Source: an uncultured Pseudoalteromonas sp. (lineage in GTDB: Bacteria > Pseudomonadota > Gammaproteobacteria > Enterobacterales > Alteromonadaceae). From it: a DNA stretch of 64,000 bases. Positions 26,437-36,431 of the stretch are shown in pieces; position 1 is the stretch's first letter, and each line of letters starts with the position of its first letter. The stretch is from contig CANLRB010000006.1 in assembly GCA_947493455.1 (NCBI GenBank), positions 205,366 to 269,365 on the forward strand. The letters run 5' to 3'. The notes under the pieces were generated by a model. It ran no database searches, was not told the DNA's origin, and was given only the letters and a program-made list of their open reading frames with translations. Made by a program: the position numbers and the translations under genes.

Positions 26437-27486
26437 TTAATCTTCGTATATCGATTCATCAATTAGTTTAGATAATTTTGAAATCGCAGCCTCATTGGAA
26501 CCAAAATACTCAGAAGTCAGCAATATATCTTTTTGTTCAAGTGTAGTAGCAAAACGACGAAAAACACTGATAAAGTAATCTTGAGAAAGGTCTCCATTCT
26601 CTTGACCATAATCAAACATTTTCGGAAAAGACTTCACTATGGCACCATATCCAATTCCTTTGGAAAGAATAAACTGCTCAGGGTTTTCCCATTCATTTTG
26701 GAAAACTATACGTACAGCATTAAAAAGATTTAACAAAATTTTCAAGATCACTTCATCTTTATTTTCAACAAAATAACTATTAAACGGTAAGTCTTCAGAA
26801 GGTAATTCATCTCCGTTTTTAATTTTAATGAGGTAATCATCTGGCTTCTTTGTAATTAGTGTAATCAGCTTCTTAACAAATGTACCTTGTGATAATGACG
26901 CATTCGGCCCACCACCTTTACCTAGCATTTTAAGCCTGCCATAAAAAGGTGAACCTTCTTGTTTGTTGAAAGTTCTAGCGATTTCGTGGCAAGTTTTTTG
27001 AGGGCTTCTTTTCTTCATTACAGCAAACAAATCGAAAATGAGTGACGGTGTTACTCTTGTTTGCTTACTATTTATTATTGAGAAGATATATGCCTTTTGC
27101 TCCTCCGTTGCATCCTTAACAAAAACTACTGGGAGTTCAAACTTATCAATATTATTCGAGGCTGCTAACCCCTTAATTCGGTGTTGCCCATCCAATACGT
27201 CAGCTATAGCTGCCTTATCCGCCACATTGACAGTGCCGTCTTTATTAAACTCTAAGTTGCTAGAATCTATTGCTAATATTACAGGGGTTGGAAAAGTTGC
27301 ATCAGGGTCATTACAATATTCTGTGATTTCATCAATTCTAGTTTTTGAGTCTCCACGTTGGGTGCCTTCACCATCCTCATCACGCACTTTAACTACCATA
27401 ATTTTGGCAACAAAACTCGCTGGCATACTCAACATATAGAACGTACCAGCTGGTTGTTCGAATTGGAGATACTTATAGTTTTTCAT
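26437..27486 (-). CDS. DGQHR-domain protein, second DndB-like protein of the island
   Basis: Protein of 349 aa with the DGQHR signature at IADVLDGQHRIKGLAAS (about residues 92-108), NSKQTRVTPSLIFDLFA and many charged residues. The same domain defines DndB, but overall sequence is different from the dndB product, so it is a paralogous family. It is the last gene of the dptF-dptG-dptH operon; its ATG overlaps the stop of the preceding membrane-protein gene (ATGA). This suggests a role in control of restriction or in coupling it to modification, but no function is established by the sequence. Confidence 0.8.
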   Translation of the reverse strand: MKNYKYLQFEQPAGTFYMLSMPASFVAKIMVVKVRDEDGEGTQRGDSKTRIDEITEYCNDPDATFPTPVILAIDSSNLEFNKDGTVNVADKAAIADVLDGQHRIKGLAASNNIDKFELPVVFVKDATEEQKAYIFSIINSKQTRVTPSLIFDLFAVMKKRSPQKTCHEIARTFNKQEGSPFYGRLKMLGKGGGPNASLSQGTFVKKLITLITKKPDDYLIKIKNGDELPSEDLPFNSYFVENKDEVILKILLNLFNAVRIVFQNEWENPEQFILSKGIGYGAIVKSFPKMFDYGQENGDLSQDYFISVFRRFATTLEQKDILLTSEYFGSNEAAISKLSKLIDESIYED

Positions 27487-28130
27487 AATTTGGTACCCTT
27501 ACCATCCGTTGTAACGCCATCAACTGAGCCACTTAATGAGCCTATTTCGTAATTTTCTTTATATAAATAATCATCATTTACATAATTCCTATCAATAATA
27601 GTTCTGACTCTGATCTTATTAGTATATCTAGCTGGATCTTTTAAAATAACTTCCAGCTTATCAGTTTGGTCGCGTTTTGGTGTAGCAACCAATGCCACTT
27701 TGCCATCAGCTTGTAGATCAGTAATAACACCTAAGCCCAATTCAAGATCCCCCTCAATATCATCACTTAGGATTATAGAAACAACAGCGTCTTTTTGAAG
27801 CGATATATTTTCTTTAGGATGCAATATTATTTTTGCATAGTCGCCATTTTTTACACTATTTATGCTTAAAACGGGGGGCAGCTCACCAATGTTAAACTTT
27901 GAGTTTGCAAATTGATTTAATTCTTTGATTGATAAATCTAAAGCAATTATAAAAAGTATAATTAGTGCAATAAAAAACCATATTGCCGCCCAGAACTTAT
28001 ATGCCTCAAAAGTTCCATCCATTTTTATGCCAAAAGTGGACATCGCTGTAAGTGCTAAGCCAATTACACCAACAGGTACTGAATAGCGTTTAATGAACGC
28101 ATCACCTAAATATTTCCTTTTACTGTACAT
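27483..28130 (-). CDS. Small membrane protein of the dpt operon
   Basis: Protein of 215 aa with two transmembrane segments near the N-terminus (VPVGVIGLALTAMSTFGI and FWAAIWFFIALIILFIIALDL) and a soluble C-terminal domain of about 140 residues rich in beta-strand-like stretches (AKIILHPKENISLQ, VVSIILSDDIEGDLELGLGVI). No family recognised. Its ATG directly follows the dptH TAA (TAAATG, no gap) and its TGA overlaps the DGQHR gene, so it is translationally coupled at both ends to a known restriction operon. Membrane placement of one island component is unusual. Confidence 0.75.
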   Translation of the reverse strand: MYSKRKYLGDAFIKRYSVPVGVIGLALTAMSTFGIKMDGTFEAYKFWAAIWFFIALIILFIIALDLSIKELNQFANSKFNIGELPPVLSINSVKNGDYAKIILHPKENISLQKDAVVSIILSDDIEGDLELGLGVITDLQADGKVALVATPKRDQTDKLEVILKDPARYTNKIRVRTIIDRNYVNDDYLYKENYEIGSLSGSVDGVTTDGKGTKL

Positions 28131-31100
28131 TTAAACCTCTTGTTTTAGTTGAATTCGCGCACACTGAATTCTCACTAACTTACCTTCTGATTTAAGATAA
28201 GCATCGCCTTTACCATTTAGTACTTCAGCACCTTGTTCATCTAAGATAACGCGGCTTTCAGTGCCATTTTTAACTCGCAATGCAAGCTGGGCTGGTAAAT
28301 TTGAACGTAAGTTTGTGCTAATAACATCACCACTTGGTTTTTGTGTGGCGATAATTAAATGGATACCCGCAGCACGGGCCTTTTGCGCTAAGCGTTTCAG
28401 CTCAGCTTCAATGTCTTTTTTCATGTCTTTGTCAGACGTGAGATCTGCGTACTCATCAAGCACTAACACCCACCAAGGAATACGAGACTCTTTAGCAACG
28501 ATAGCATTGTAGTCAGGCAATGAGCGCACACCTTGTTCTTTAAACTGCTTGTAACGGCTTTGCATTTCTTCAACAGCTTGCGTTAAAAGAGTAAGTGCGT
28601 CTTCATCGTCCCAACCTATTTGACCAAGTAAATGTGGGTATTTTTCAAAGTCATTAAGCTCTGTGCCTTTTGGGTCGATCAACATTAACTTAAGATCTGC
28701 ATCTGAGTAATGCTCACACATGCCATAAAGAATGGTATTAAGTGCTTCTGACTTGCCGCTACCTGTGGTGCCACCAATTAAAAGGTGTGGGCAGTTTGAA
28801 GAAGAAAAGTTAATTTTTACTACATTGCCAAACCTGTCTTCACCTAAAGGTACTTCTAGAGCATTCTCTGGGCGCTGCCAAGCCGGCCAAATATCATTTT
28901 GATCAACATAGTAACGTTGTTCATCGTTTTTAGGCACATCAAAAGTCACGCAGCCTTTATCAATCGCAAAACCGACTTCTTGTTCTTGCTCTAGCTTTAA
29001 ATCTAATTTTAACGCTTGTGACTTTTCAAATAGTTTTCGTGGATCAGTACCAGGGTTTAACTCCACTCTAAACAAGATAGACGCAGGCCCTTCAACATAG
29101 GGGGCTTCGGTAATAGGCTTAGTCACTGGAATGTTGTAACTGTAGTAGCAATCAATGACGCGTTGATACAGTGCTTCTAACTCTTCTTCGCTCATTGTTT
29201 TGCGTTTAACAAGCGGTTTGTTTGGCTCTGCCACATGGCTCAAAGTCTGCTGTTCACTTTTTACTTCAGTCAAATAGCCAAGATCTCCAAGCTCAATAAC
29301 ACGACTACCTGAAGTTGAGGTTTTCTGGCCACTTTCTGCTGCATCGTGCTCTTCACTTGTTGCTTTTTCATCAAATACTACAAGTTGAGTTGTCGCCTCA
29401 GCTTCTAAAATATAACGCTCATTAATATGGTGTAATTTAGCCGGTGTAAGCTCTTTAAACAGCGTTTTCATAGGGGTTTTAACCCAATGGCTTAGGCACG
29501 CTGCTGGTAACTCGACTTTGAGTATATTTTGAATTGGTGTAAATACAGCATGAGTAAAGTCAGTGTCTTCAACATTTACAAACAATAACCCAGCCGGGTA
29601 ATCTGTTAACTCAGCCAGTTGGTAATCACCTTGCAGCCAATATGCGCTGTTGTCTTCAATCGCATCAAAGTAATCATTTTCATAAACGTTGTACAGTTTG
29701 TATTTATCAATTTGCATCAGCACTTGGCGCATGAATAAGCCACGGTATAAGTGCCCTGCTAATGTTTGTTGACCAAGTAAAGATTCAAAGTAGCTTTTTA
29801 ACTCTTGTGCTTGTTTAACACCTTTGCTGTGTGTTTGGCGTTTACCAGTTTTAACTTCTACAGGCAGTAAAATAATTTGTTGGTCTTTGAAGCCAACAAA
29901 CAAGATGTCATCAGAAATTACGCCTTTTTTAAAGCCCTGCGCCAAACGTGACAAGTCGCTATCAGCCATATTTAAGCCAAGGTTGCCTGCAACTCGGATT
30001 ACTTCAGCAATTGAAAGAGGCACCCAAGTAATATCACTTTTAGCTAGTAAACAATTTACATATTTGTAGGCACAAATAATGCCGCGCTTTTCTTTACGCT
30101 CATTGTCATTGGCAGTAACGAGGTTAAGTAACCATTCGCCGTTAAAGGCATTGAACTCTTCAATAATACCGCCGTTATCACTTTCTAGTACCTTGTTATA
30201 CAAACCAGTTTGCTTAGTTACGGTGATCGCGTCGTAATTTACTGAGTTTGTATAGTTGTCTGAATAATGAATAAGCACCATGTTCTTTTGGCTGTCAAAA
30301 AACTCTAAGGTGACTTTAGGATCAATAATGATTGTCCAAATAGAGTTTTCGTAAGAGCGCTCAAGAAGCGTTTTAAACTCTTCGGTCACCACAAGCGCTT
30401 GTGAGCGCGATGCATTGTATTCTTCGTGTTGGCTACGGGCAGGTTTAACTAGCCCACTGTACTTAGCAATTAGTGCAAGATGCGGAGCTTCCCTTGTATC
30501 TATACCATTTAAACCAAATGCTGTGTAGTAACGACCATTTTTATTGGTTGCGGCTTCGCCTGGCATCAAACCATGACACGCAACACCCGTTGTTTGCTTA
30601 AGCACGTCAACGTCGGTTGCTTGCACACGTTCATTATTTTTGAAAAAGCTCATATGCGCATAGGCTTGTGCTTTTTCACCTTTGTCGTGCGTAAACTTGC
30701 TATAGGTTAAACGTGTACGTAGCAAATCAATAATGCTATCGGCTTGTGTTTTAGCTGGACCTTTATTGAGTTCACACAGTTCTTTTAGCTCGTCATAACT
30801 TGCTGTGTCTGCAAACATATCAAACCAACAATAGCTTTCGGCTTCGTCGTACAAATTTACATGTATGTTTGTGACTTTGTCTTTTTTCAATTTGATGTAG
30901 TCAATTAGCCCTAAAAAGACTTCTTTATTTTGCTGGTTATTAACTGAGTTAATAATCAAGGTAGTTTTATTACCTGCTACAAACAGGTGCTTAAAGGCGG
31001 CTGCAAACTTATTTACTTTGTCTTTAACTAAACTACGTACAAAGTCATAACTACTTTCTTGTTGCGGAATAAGTTTTGACCAAAAAACATTTTCTTTCTC

Positions 31101-33203
31101 TGAGTGATTGTATGAAAAATCATGTTTTGCATCGTACACAAACGGCATTAAACCTTGCGCAGTTAAACGGTTAATCGTGACTGGCGGTAGTTTTTTATAG
31201 CTACCACTGTTTTGCTTATCTTCCGCTAACACACTTGCTAAATTAGCGTTGTAAGCTAAAACGAGTGGGTGCAAAGGTGTTATATATTCCTGTTCAGCAA
31301 ACTCTGCAAAACCAATATTCACCAAGGTTTTTTGAGCTTCGCTTAATGGCGCATTAAAGGGTATTTGGTTAATCTCTTGTTGGTAAGCCGCTACAATTTT
31401 TGTGATAATTTGTTGTAACTCACTGCCCCAACCTGCTAGGCTAATAAGCGTTTTTGTTTTGTGTAAGTAATCGAATAAATCGCGATACGCTAAAAATAAC
31501 TCGCTATATACGCCTTCTATGTCATGCAGTAGTGTTTGCCCATTAGTCTGCTTACTTAAAATAGCGCTATCAGTGAGCTCAGCTTCATATTGCAGTAAGG
31601 TTAAACGCTTTGCTTTTGGAGCTATTTCTTTACCATCTATTTGGACTTTATTTTTGCTGCGATTAAATTGCCCATAGTAATCATCTTCAAATAAATGGTT
31701 GAAGCGACCTTGGTCCAGCAGCAGTGGTAGTGATAAAGAGTCTGTTGATACTTCGCCTTCAACATTAAATGTCAGTTTTGTTTCTTTACCCTCTACCGTA
31801 AAACATACCTCGTCTGACTCACTGGCAAGCTTTTTAAAATCAACCGTAGCAAACTCTTGGTTACTAAAACACTCTTCGTTTTTTTGTACGGTAGCAGCAT
31901 TACCCTCTTCAGCTATTTGTAGGGAGTTATCGTCTGTTTGTAGTGTGACGTACTGCTTTCTCTTATCAGGTTCAACTAAAAAGTTGTGTTTGAAACCTTC
32001 TTCAAAAAAGTCACCTTTTCGCAGTACTAAAATTTTAAATTTGTGGGTTTCTTTGGGTTTATCAGTTTTAACTTGTACTGCAATATATCTTGCTTGCCCG
32101 TTAAAGCTGCCTGTTACAATTGCACGGCTTCGCACACCGCCTAAATTTTTAATTGTGACTACTGCTTTTTGCTCGTAGTTATCATGCTGCACCGAACAAT
32201 AACTGTCTTTTAGTTTTTGTTTTATAAAGCTTAAATCTAACTCAAACGCATTTTGTTCTGCTTCTAACAATAACAGTATATGGTTTTCTCTAAGACCTGC
32301 ACCGCTCTCTGTTTTGGTTTTTGTTACATACTCCAAATGCGGGGCTTTTATACTCTCAAGCTCTAATAGCTCGGTACGGTTTTTGTCTTGCTCAGCTAAA
32401 CATTCGCCTAGATCTAGCGTTGTTTTATATCGTTCAACATCATCTTTTGGAAAATGTTCTTTAACGAACTTTTCGCCTAAGTCTTCCGCGGCGAGTTTAT
32501 CTTCTAGCTCATTAGGGAAATGATGGGTAATAAAATCGAGCTTATCACTTAACTTACTATTTAACTCTAGGCGTTCTCTAATCGCGTCTTTATCATCCCA
32601 AGTTCCCTTAATGAGCTGCTCATCTCGAAGTCTACCTGTTTCTTCAAAACGTAAATCACCGTCGGCAATCGCATAATAAAGTTTTTCAAAGCCAAACATA
32701 GTGGCTTCGTCTTCAAGTATTTCTTCAAAGCTAAAATCAAGTAGGCATTCGGAAATTTGTGCTAGGTCACCATTTTGGTCAATTAACCCATGTAAAAGCT
32801 GCTTGATTTGTTGTGGGTGCCAAACAGCACCTTGTTGCGCAACGTCTTCGGTTGAGTTTTTTAGCGTATCAAGTAACGAATTATGTATAACAAGTAAAGC
32901 AGTGCCCTTAGTTTCGCCTTCAAGAGCTGAAACTTCATCACGTAAATGTGCAATGTAGTTTTCGGTAAAGTTTTCACCTTCATACACAGGGATTAGCTCA
33001 ACATCACCATACTTTAATGTAGGTAAGTCGATACCTTTTACATTAATGTGTGTTTGTGATTCTTTGGTAAACGCTTGATAAAGCTTATACCCTTTCTCTG
33101 CGTCAGGGCATGTGAACTGGTATCTGAAACCAACTTTGACTTCATTATTCGCCCACTCGTTAAAATGCGCGACTAAAAATTCCTCAAACTGTTTTTCTAA
33201 CAT
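28131..33203 (-). CDS. dptH: DptH, phosphorothioation-dependent restriction protein (FtsK/HerA-like ATPase)
   Basis: Very large protein of 1690 aa. The N-terminal and middle parts are not recognisable motif by motif, but the C-terminal 230 residues are an FtsK/HerA-type motor: Walker A GGTTGSGKSEALN (about 1480-1490), LMLIDPKGTEL, Walker B LVLDEYADL (about 1583), and IATQKPSGDVISTNLRSNL. DptFGH cuts DNA that lacks the phosphorothioate mark. I place the start at ATG 33203 (MLEKQFEEF); a GTG at 33224 would add seven residues. It overlaps the dptG stop by 20 bases. Confidence 0.9.
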   Translation of the reverse strand: MLEKQFEEFLVAHFNEWANNEVKVGFRYQFTCPDAEKGYKLYQAFTKESQTHINVKGIDLPTLKYGDVELIPVYEGENFTENYIAHLRDEVSALEGETKGTALLVIHNSLLDTLKNSTEDVAQQGAVWHPQQIKQLLHGLIDQNGDLAQISECLLDFSFEEILEDEATMFGFEKLYYAIADGDLRFEETGRLRDEQLIKGTWDDKDAIRERLELNSKLSDKLDFITHHFPNELEDKLAAEDLGEKFVKEHFPKDDVERYKTTLDLGECLAEQDKNRTELLELESIKAPHLEYVTKTKTESGAGLRENHILLLLEAEQNAFELDLSFIKQKLKDSYCSVQHDNYEQKAVVTIKNLGGVRSRAIVTGSFNGQARYIAVQVKTDKPKETHKFKILVLRKGDFFEEGFKHNFLVEPDKRKQYVTLQTDDNSLQIAEEGNAATVQKNEECFSNQEFATVDFKKLASESDEVCFTVEGKETKLTFNVEGEVSTDSLSLPLLLDQGRFNHLFEDDYYGQFNRSKNKVQIDGKEIAPKAKRLTLLQYEAELTDSAILSKQTNGQTLLHDIEGVYSELFLAYRDLFDYLHKTKTLISLAGWGSELQQIITKIVAAYQQEINQIPFNAPLSEAQKTLVNIGFAEFAEQEYITPLHPLVLAYNANLASVLAEDKQNSGSYKKLPPVTINRLTAQGLMPFVYDAKHDFSYNHSEKENVFWSKLIPQQESSYDFVRSLVKDKVNKFAAAFKHLFVAGNKTTLIINSVNNQQNKEVFLGLIDYIKLKKDKVTNIHVNLYDEAESYCWFDMFADTASYDELKELCELNKGPAKTQADSIIDLLRTRLTYSKFTHDKGEKAQAYAHMSFFKNNERVQATDVDVLKQTTGVACHGLMPGEAATNKNGRYYTAFGLNGIDTREAPHLALIAKYSGLVKPARSQHEEYNASRSQALVVTEEFKTLLERSYENSIWTIIIDPKVTLEFFDSQKNMVLIHYSDNYTNSVNYDAITVTKQTGLYNKVLESDNGGIIEEFNAFNGEWLLNLVTANDNERKEKRGIICAYKYVNCLLAKSDITWVPLSIAEVIRVAGNLGLNMADSDLSRLAQGFKKGVISDDILFVGFKDQQIILLPVEVKTGKRQTHSKGVKQAQELKSYFESLLGQQTLAGHLYRGLFMRQVLMQIDKYKLYNVYENDYFDAIEDNSAYWLQGDYQLAELTDYPAGLLFVNVEDTDFTHAVFTPIQNILKVELPAACLSHWVKTPMKTLFKELTPAKLHHINERYILEAEATTQLVVFDEKATSEEHDAAESGQKTSTSGSRVIELGDLGYLTEVKSEQQTLSHVAEPNKPLVKRKTMSEEELEALYQRVIDCYYSYNIPVTKPITEAPYVEGPASILFRVELNPGTDPRKLFEKSQALKLDLKLEQEQEVGFAIDKGCVTFDVPKNDEQRYYVDQNDIWPAWQRPENALEVPLGEDRFGNVVKINFSSSNCPHLLIGGTTGSGKSEALNTILYGMCEHYSDADLKLMLIDPKGTELNDFEKYPHLLGQIGWDDEDALTLLTQAVEEMQSRYKQFKEQGVRSLPDYNAIVAKESRIPWWVLVLDEYADLTSDKDMKKDIEAELKRLAQKARAAGIHLIIATQKPSGDVISTNLRSNLPAQLALRVKNGTESRVILDEQGAEVLNGKGDAYLKSEGKLVRIQCARIQLKQEV

Positions 33204-34518
33204 ACACTGCATCCCCGCTGTCACTCATTCTTTCTACATTACCCATGCGCTCATAAAAATCGATTAAGGTTTGTTGGCTTTGTTTATCAAAAAATACTCC
33301 TCTGGCTTCAAACTCTTTTATAAGCTCGTGAAAACGAAGTTTGTCTTGTGTGCCTATTGCCAGGTTTGTAAGTAACACAACTAAATCTTGATTAAAGGTA
33401 AGTACTTGCCCTGCTTTACCCCTTTTTTGAATAAAAGGGTTTAGGATATGATTAACCATGCCTTTTACAGGTGTTTCATTATATTGCGCTAGTCGCCCTG
33501 TTTTTCTATCAAACTGGGCATAGGTAACTTTTAACAAAGCGTTAATAGCGTCTTCAATGCTATCTTGGTTTTGCCAAATTTGTTCGTTGTTAAAGCGTTT
33601 CGCAGTGACACGCTGCTGTACAAACTCATTTCCGAATTGGTTAAGCTTGGCTAACGTACTTTGTTGATCATCACTGTTTTGTTCATTTAACTCAGTATAA
33701 AGCTGCCAAAGCGGGCGAATATTATCATTTGGCTGTAGCGCTTCATTCATAAATAAATACGGGAACAAAAAGTGTATATATTCGTGGAGTTGTTTATATC
33801 CAAAAGTCTTTACTTGTGTGCGCTCTTCACTTGCTCTTTCGTTATCTAATATAAAAAAGCATGGCTTACTTTTAGGCTCGCCGTTGGTCCAATCTTTTAT
33901 ATTTAGTGCTGTTTGCGCAATATAAAGAAAGCCATACAACCTAATCATCGCATTAAAGTTATTAAGTAAGTAATGGGGGTGGTCGTTTAAGAAGGCTAAG
34001 TCTTTTTGAAAGTAAGTAGTCAAAAACGGTAGATAGGTGGGCAATTTTTTATACTTTGGTTCAGCTTTTTTACCTGTTACATAAAAGCTATCAAACTCAT
34101 TTTTAATTTCTTTCTCTAAAAAGTTTAATTCACTCGCTGGTGACTTAGATAGGCTAAAGCCATTTAATAAGCCCGCGAACATCGAACCCATTTTTTTATC
34201 ATTTTCACTAATTTCTTTTTCTACTGCTTTAAAAATCAGTAGTTCTGGTGACACTGTATAAAGTTGGTCGTTCTCAAAGTACATTTTCTCAAGCACTGAC
34301 CATAGCTCAACTTCGTCTACTTTTTCTGTAATGCGTTTTTCACACAGATCTTTAAAGTTATCAGCGTTTTCTTTGACTAGTGCTTTGTCGTAAAGCAGAT
34401 GAACAAAAAAGCCAAGTATTGTGTCCCAACAAAACTTGTAGTGCTTGTCTTTAGTTCTCAAAGGTAAAAATGAGCCAAATCCATTTTTATCTGGTGGTGT
34501 TAGTGTTTCTTTTAACAT
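33184..34518 (-). CDS. dptG: DptG, phosphorothioation-dependent restriction protein
   Basis: Protein of 444 aa identified mainly by its place between dptF and dptH and its overall length; I see no catalytic motif. The sequence is helix-rich with several conserved-looking segments (PPDKNGFGSFLPLRTKDKHY, FAGLLNGFSLSKSPASELNF). ATG 34518 is chosen, one base after the dptF stop; a GTG at 34530 would overlap dptF. It is probably a structural partner of the DptFH ATPases. Confidence 0.85.
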   Translation of the reverse strand: MLKETLTPPDKNGFGSFLPLRTKDKHYKFCWDTILGFFVHLLYDKALVKENADNFKDLCEKRITEKVDEVELWSVLEKMYFENDQLYTVSPELLIFKAVEKEISENDKKMGSMFAGLLNGFSLSKSPASELNFLEKEIKNEFDSFYVTGKKAEPKYKKLPTYLPFLTTYFQKDLAFLNDHPHYLLNNFNAMIRLYGFLYIAQTALNIKDWTNGEPKSKPCFFILDNERASEERTQVKTFGYKQLHEYIHFLFPYLFMNEALQPNDNIRPLWQLYTELNEQNSDDQQSTLAKLNQFGNEFVQQRVTAKRFNNEQIWQNQDSIEDAINALLKVTYAQFDRKTGRLAQYNETPVKGMVNHILNPFIQKRGKAGQVLTFNQDLVVLLTNLAIGTQDKLRFHELIKEFEARGVFFDKQSQQTLIDFYERMGNVERMSDSGDAVYVRKTV

Positions 34519-34519
34519 A

Positions 34520-36112
34520 TTAAATACCACTCACTTCAAATTCATCTTCATCAACTTTTTTGATACCAACGCTGGTATTGCCCTTCACTATTTTCAGTGT
34601 ATTAACTCTATTTGCGACTTTAGAAATGTCTTCTACTAATTCATCTAACAGAACGACTGTATTTTTATCGTGTTTATTAGGGCGGTAGCCATCTTCTATT
34701 CGCTGTATAAGTTCAAGTAAATTAAGAGTCACAGGTATTGTGAGAGATACGCCCTCTACATTCAGGCACGCTGTAAAGCTGGCCGAAATTTTAGGCTGGT
34801 AGTTGCTGATATTTTTATGGTCTGCTTTCACTTCTAGCTCAGCAACGAGCTGATAGCCGTTTAGTTCTTTTATTAAGTATTGGCTTTTGTCTAGCTGCGG
34901 TGCATTACGGTTGTTGTACTTTCTGATTGCTGAGCGAAGTAAATCATTATAGAAAGGTTTTAACAGTTTTCGTTGCTCAGAACTGTTATCAAAATCTCTA
35001 TGAAGTTGATAAATTTGTACATATTGCTCAATTAGTCTTTCACTAAAATCATGAGCAAATTTAGCATGGTAATTATTGCTGAATTCAGCCCCTTTAAGCA
35101 CATAGAAAAGCCTTAAATATGAAAGCGCGCTTGATAATGGTTCAATTCCAAATTGCGTAAGTGAATCGCAATATTCAACAAAAGCTTGGTCGACGAGCCC
35201 TAAGTCTTTTTCTATAACAAATGAGTCAATACTCTTAGTGCGGTTATGCGCAGGATCGAAATCTATCAGTTTGTTGGCTAGTTCATTATCACCACCAGCA
35301 AATAGGTTATCAAATAAGTAATTAGGTCCTGCTATTAGCGAAAAGGAGAAGTCTAGTAAAGCACGAGCAGTTAAAAACTGATCACGCATTAAACGTGCTT
35401 TAAAAAGGAGCTCGATTATGTTGAATTGAACTTCGGGTACGCTTAACAACTTGTAGTTGGCTTGAATACGACGACTTTCTTTATCTGTGTTCTCTACTAT
35501 GTCTTTATCTACAAGCTGGTGTATTAAGTTGTCATTCGCAGTTAGACGCTGTAAAAACTTTTGTGCAAACTCAGCAGTATAACCAGCTTCATCAATATAA
35601 AACTTTGGGTAATCTTCAAAGCTAATAAAGGTTATATTGCCTTCTGCCTTAACACCTTCATACAAATAAGATTTTATTGCTTGTTTAAAGCCTTCGTTTT
35701 CACCTTCTTCGGCGTAATTACCAAGCATGCCAGTATTAATACCGACCACAAGTGGGTAAATACCTTCATCAAAGTCACTAAATACTTTATCTAATGTTTG
35801 AATGGCATTTTTATTTGGTTCGAAGCTATGTGTAGCGTCTAAATGAAATTTTATACGTGCATCAAATTGCTTTTTAAATTTAGTAAGTAATTCAGATTTA
35901 CCATCACCACTACTACCACATAGAAAGAAAATTTCTTTGGAACCAGAAGCCATACTTGAAAGCTGCTTTTTAACATCAACTTCAATTGGCATTTCAATGT
36001 AGAGCTCTTTTTTTATTCTTCGATGAAGATTAGTTTTATCTTCACTTCTTTCTGTAGATACGGCATAGGGAGATGCCATAGACATTACGCTGAGTGCTTC
36101 TTTTAACCGCAT
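34520..36112 (-). CDS. dptF: DptF, phosphorothioation-dependent restriction ATPase
   Basis: P-loop ATPase of 530 aa. Walker A FLCGSSGDGKSELL lies at residues 64-77, followed by a hydrophobic strand around IYPLVVGINTGML. The opening LKEALSVMSMASPYAVSTER is typical of the DptF family. It is the first gene of the leftward operon dptF-dptG-dptH-membrane protein-DGQHR, with the promoter presumably in the 320 bases to its right. DptF and DptH are thought to recognise and cut unmodified DNA together with DptG. Confidence 0.88.
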   Translation of the reverse strand: MRLKEALSVMSMASPYAVSTERSEDKTNLHRRIKKELYIEMPIEVDVKKQLSSMASGSKEIFFLCGSSGDGKSELLTKFKKQFDARIKFHLDATHSFEPNKNAIQTLDKVFSDFDEGIYPLVVGINTGMLGNYAEEGENEGFKQAIKSYLYEGVKAEGNITFISFEDYPKFYIDEAGYTAEFAQKFLQRLTANDNLIHQLVDKDIVENTDKESRRIQANYKLLSVPEVQFNIIELLFKARLMRDQFLTARALLDFSFSLIAGPNYLFDNLFAGGDNELANKLIDFDPAHNRTKSIDSFVIEKDLGLVDQAFVEYCDSLTQFGIEPLSSALSYLRLFYVLKGAEFSNNYHAKFAHDFSERLIEQYVQIYQLHRDFDNSSEQRKLLKPFYNDLLRSAIRKYNNRNAPQLDKSQYLIKELNGYQLVAELEVKADHKNISNYQPKISASFTACLNVEGVSLTIPVTLNLLELIQRIEDGYRPNKHDKNTVVLLDELVEDISKVANRVNTLKIVKGNTSVGIKKVDEDEFEVSGI

Positions 36113-36431
36113 TATTCAAACCTTTAAAAACGCGGTTAATTACCGTTTAACCGCTCCATGGTTACAATATACAAAAATGTAACACATATACTATTGATTA
36201 AAAACAAATAATTATTGCTTAAACAAAAAAGCCCATCTAAGTAACGGGTTTGAATTACTTAGGTGGGGCTTTACACATAAACAAACAAGGGTTCTTTGGC
36301 GGGATTATCCAAGGAACGGTGATAGTTTAAAATAAGTTAACTGAATGCTTTCTTAACAGCAGTTCGTTTTGCTTTAAAAATTCGATTTTGTTTATTTCAT
36401 CTCGTTTGTTTCATCTTGCCTATTGAATGCG
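36113..36431. other. Intergenic region upstream of dptF
   Basis: Contains the terminator at 36228-36275 and AT-rich sequence that must hold the dptF promoter. It also has AAACAAACAAGGGTT (36282 onward), resembling the leader before the 47-aa peptide genes but with no ORF after it. Confidence 0.4.
36225..36272 (-). terminator. Terminator of the zinc-ribbon gene
   Basis: Arms AAGCCC-ATCTAAGTAA and TTACTTAGGTGGGGCTT with a 13-base loop, followed on the minus strand by a T-run (TTTTTTG). It insulates dptF from the gene on its right. Confidence 0.7.

Noticed and set aside
17118-36112. Integrase or attachment sites bounding the Dnd island
   Set aside because: No integrase, tRNA or flanking direct repeat was found; the small HTH gene alone is not enough.
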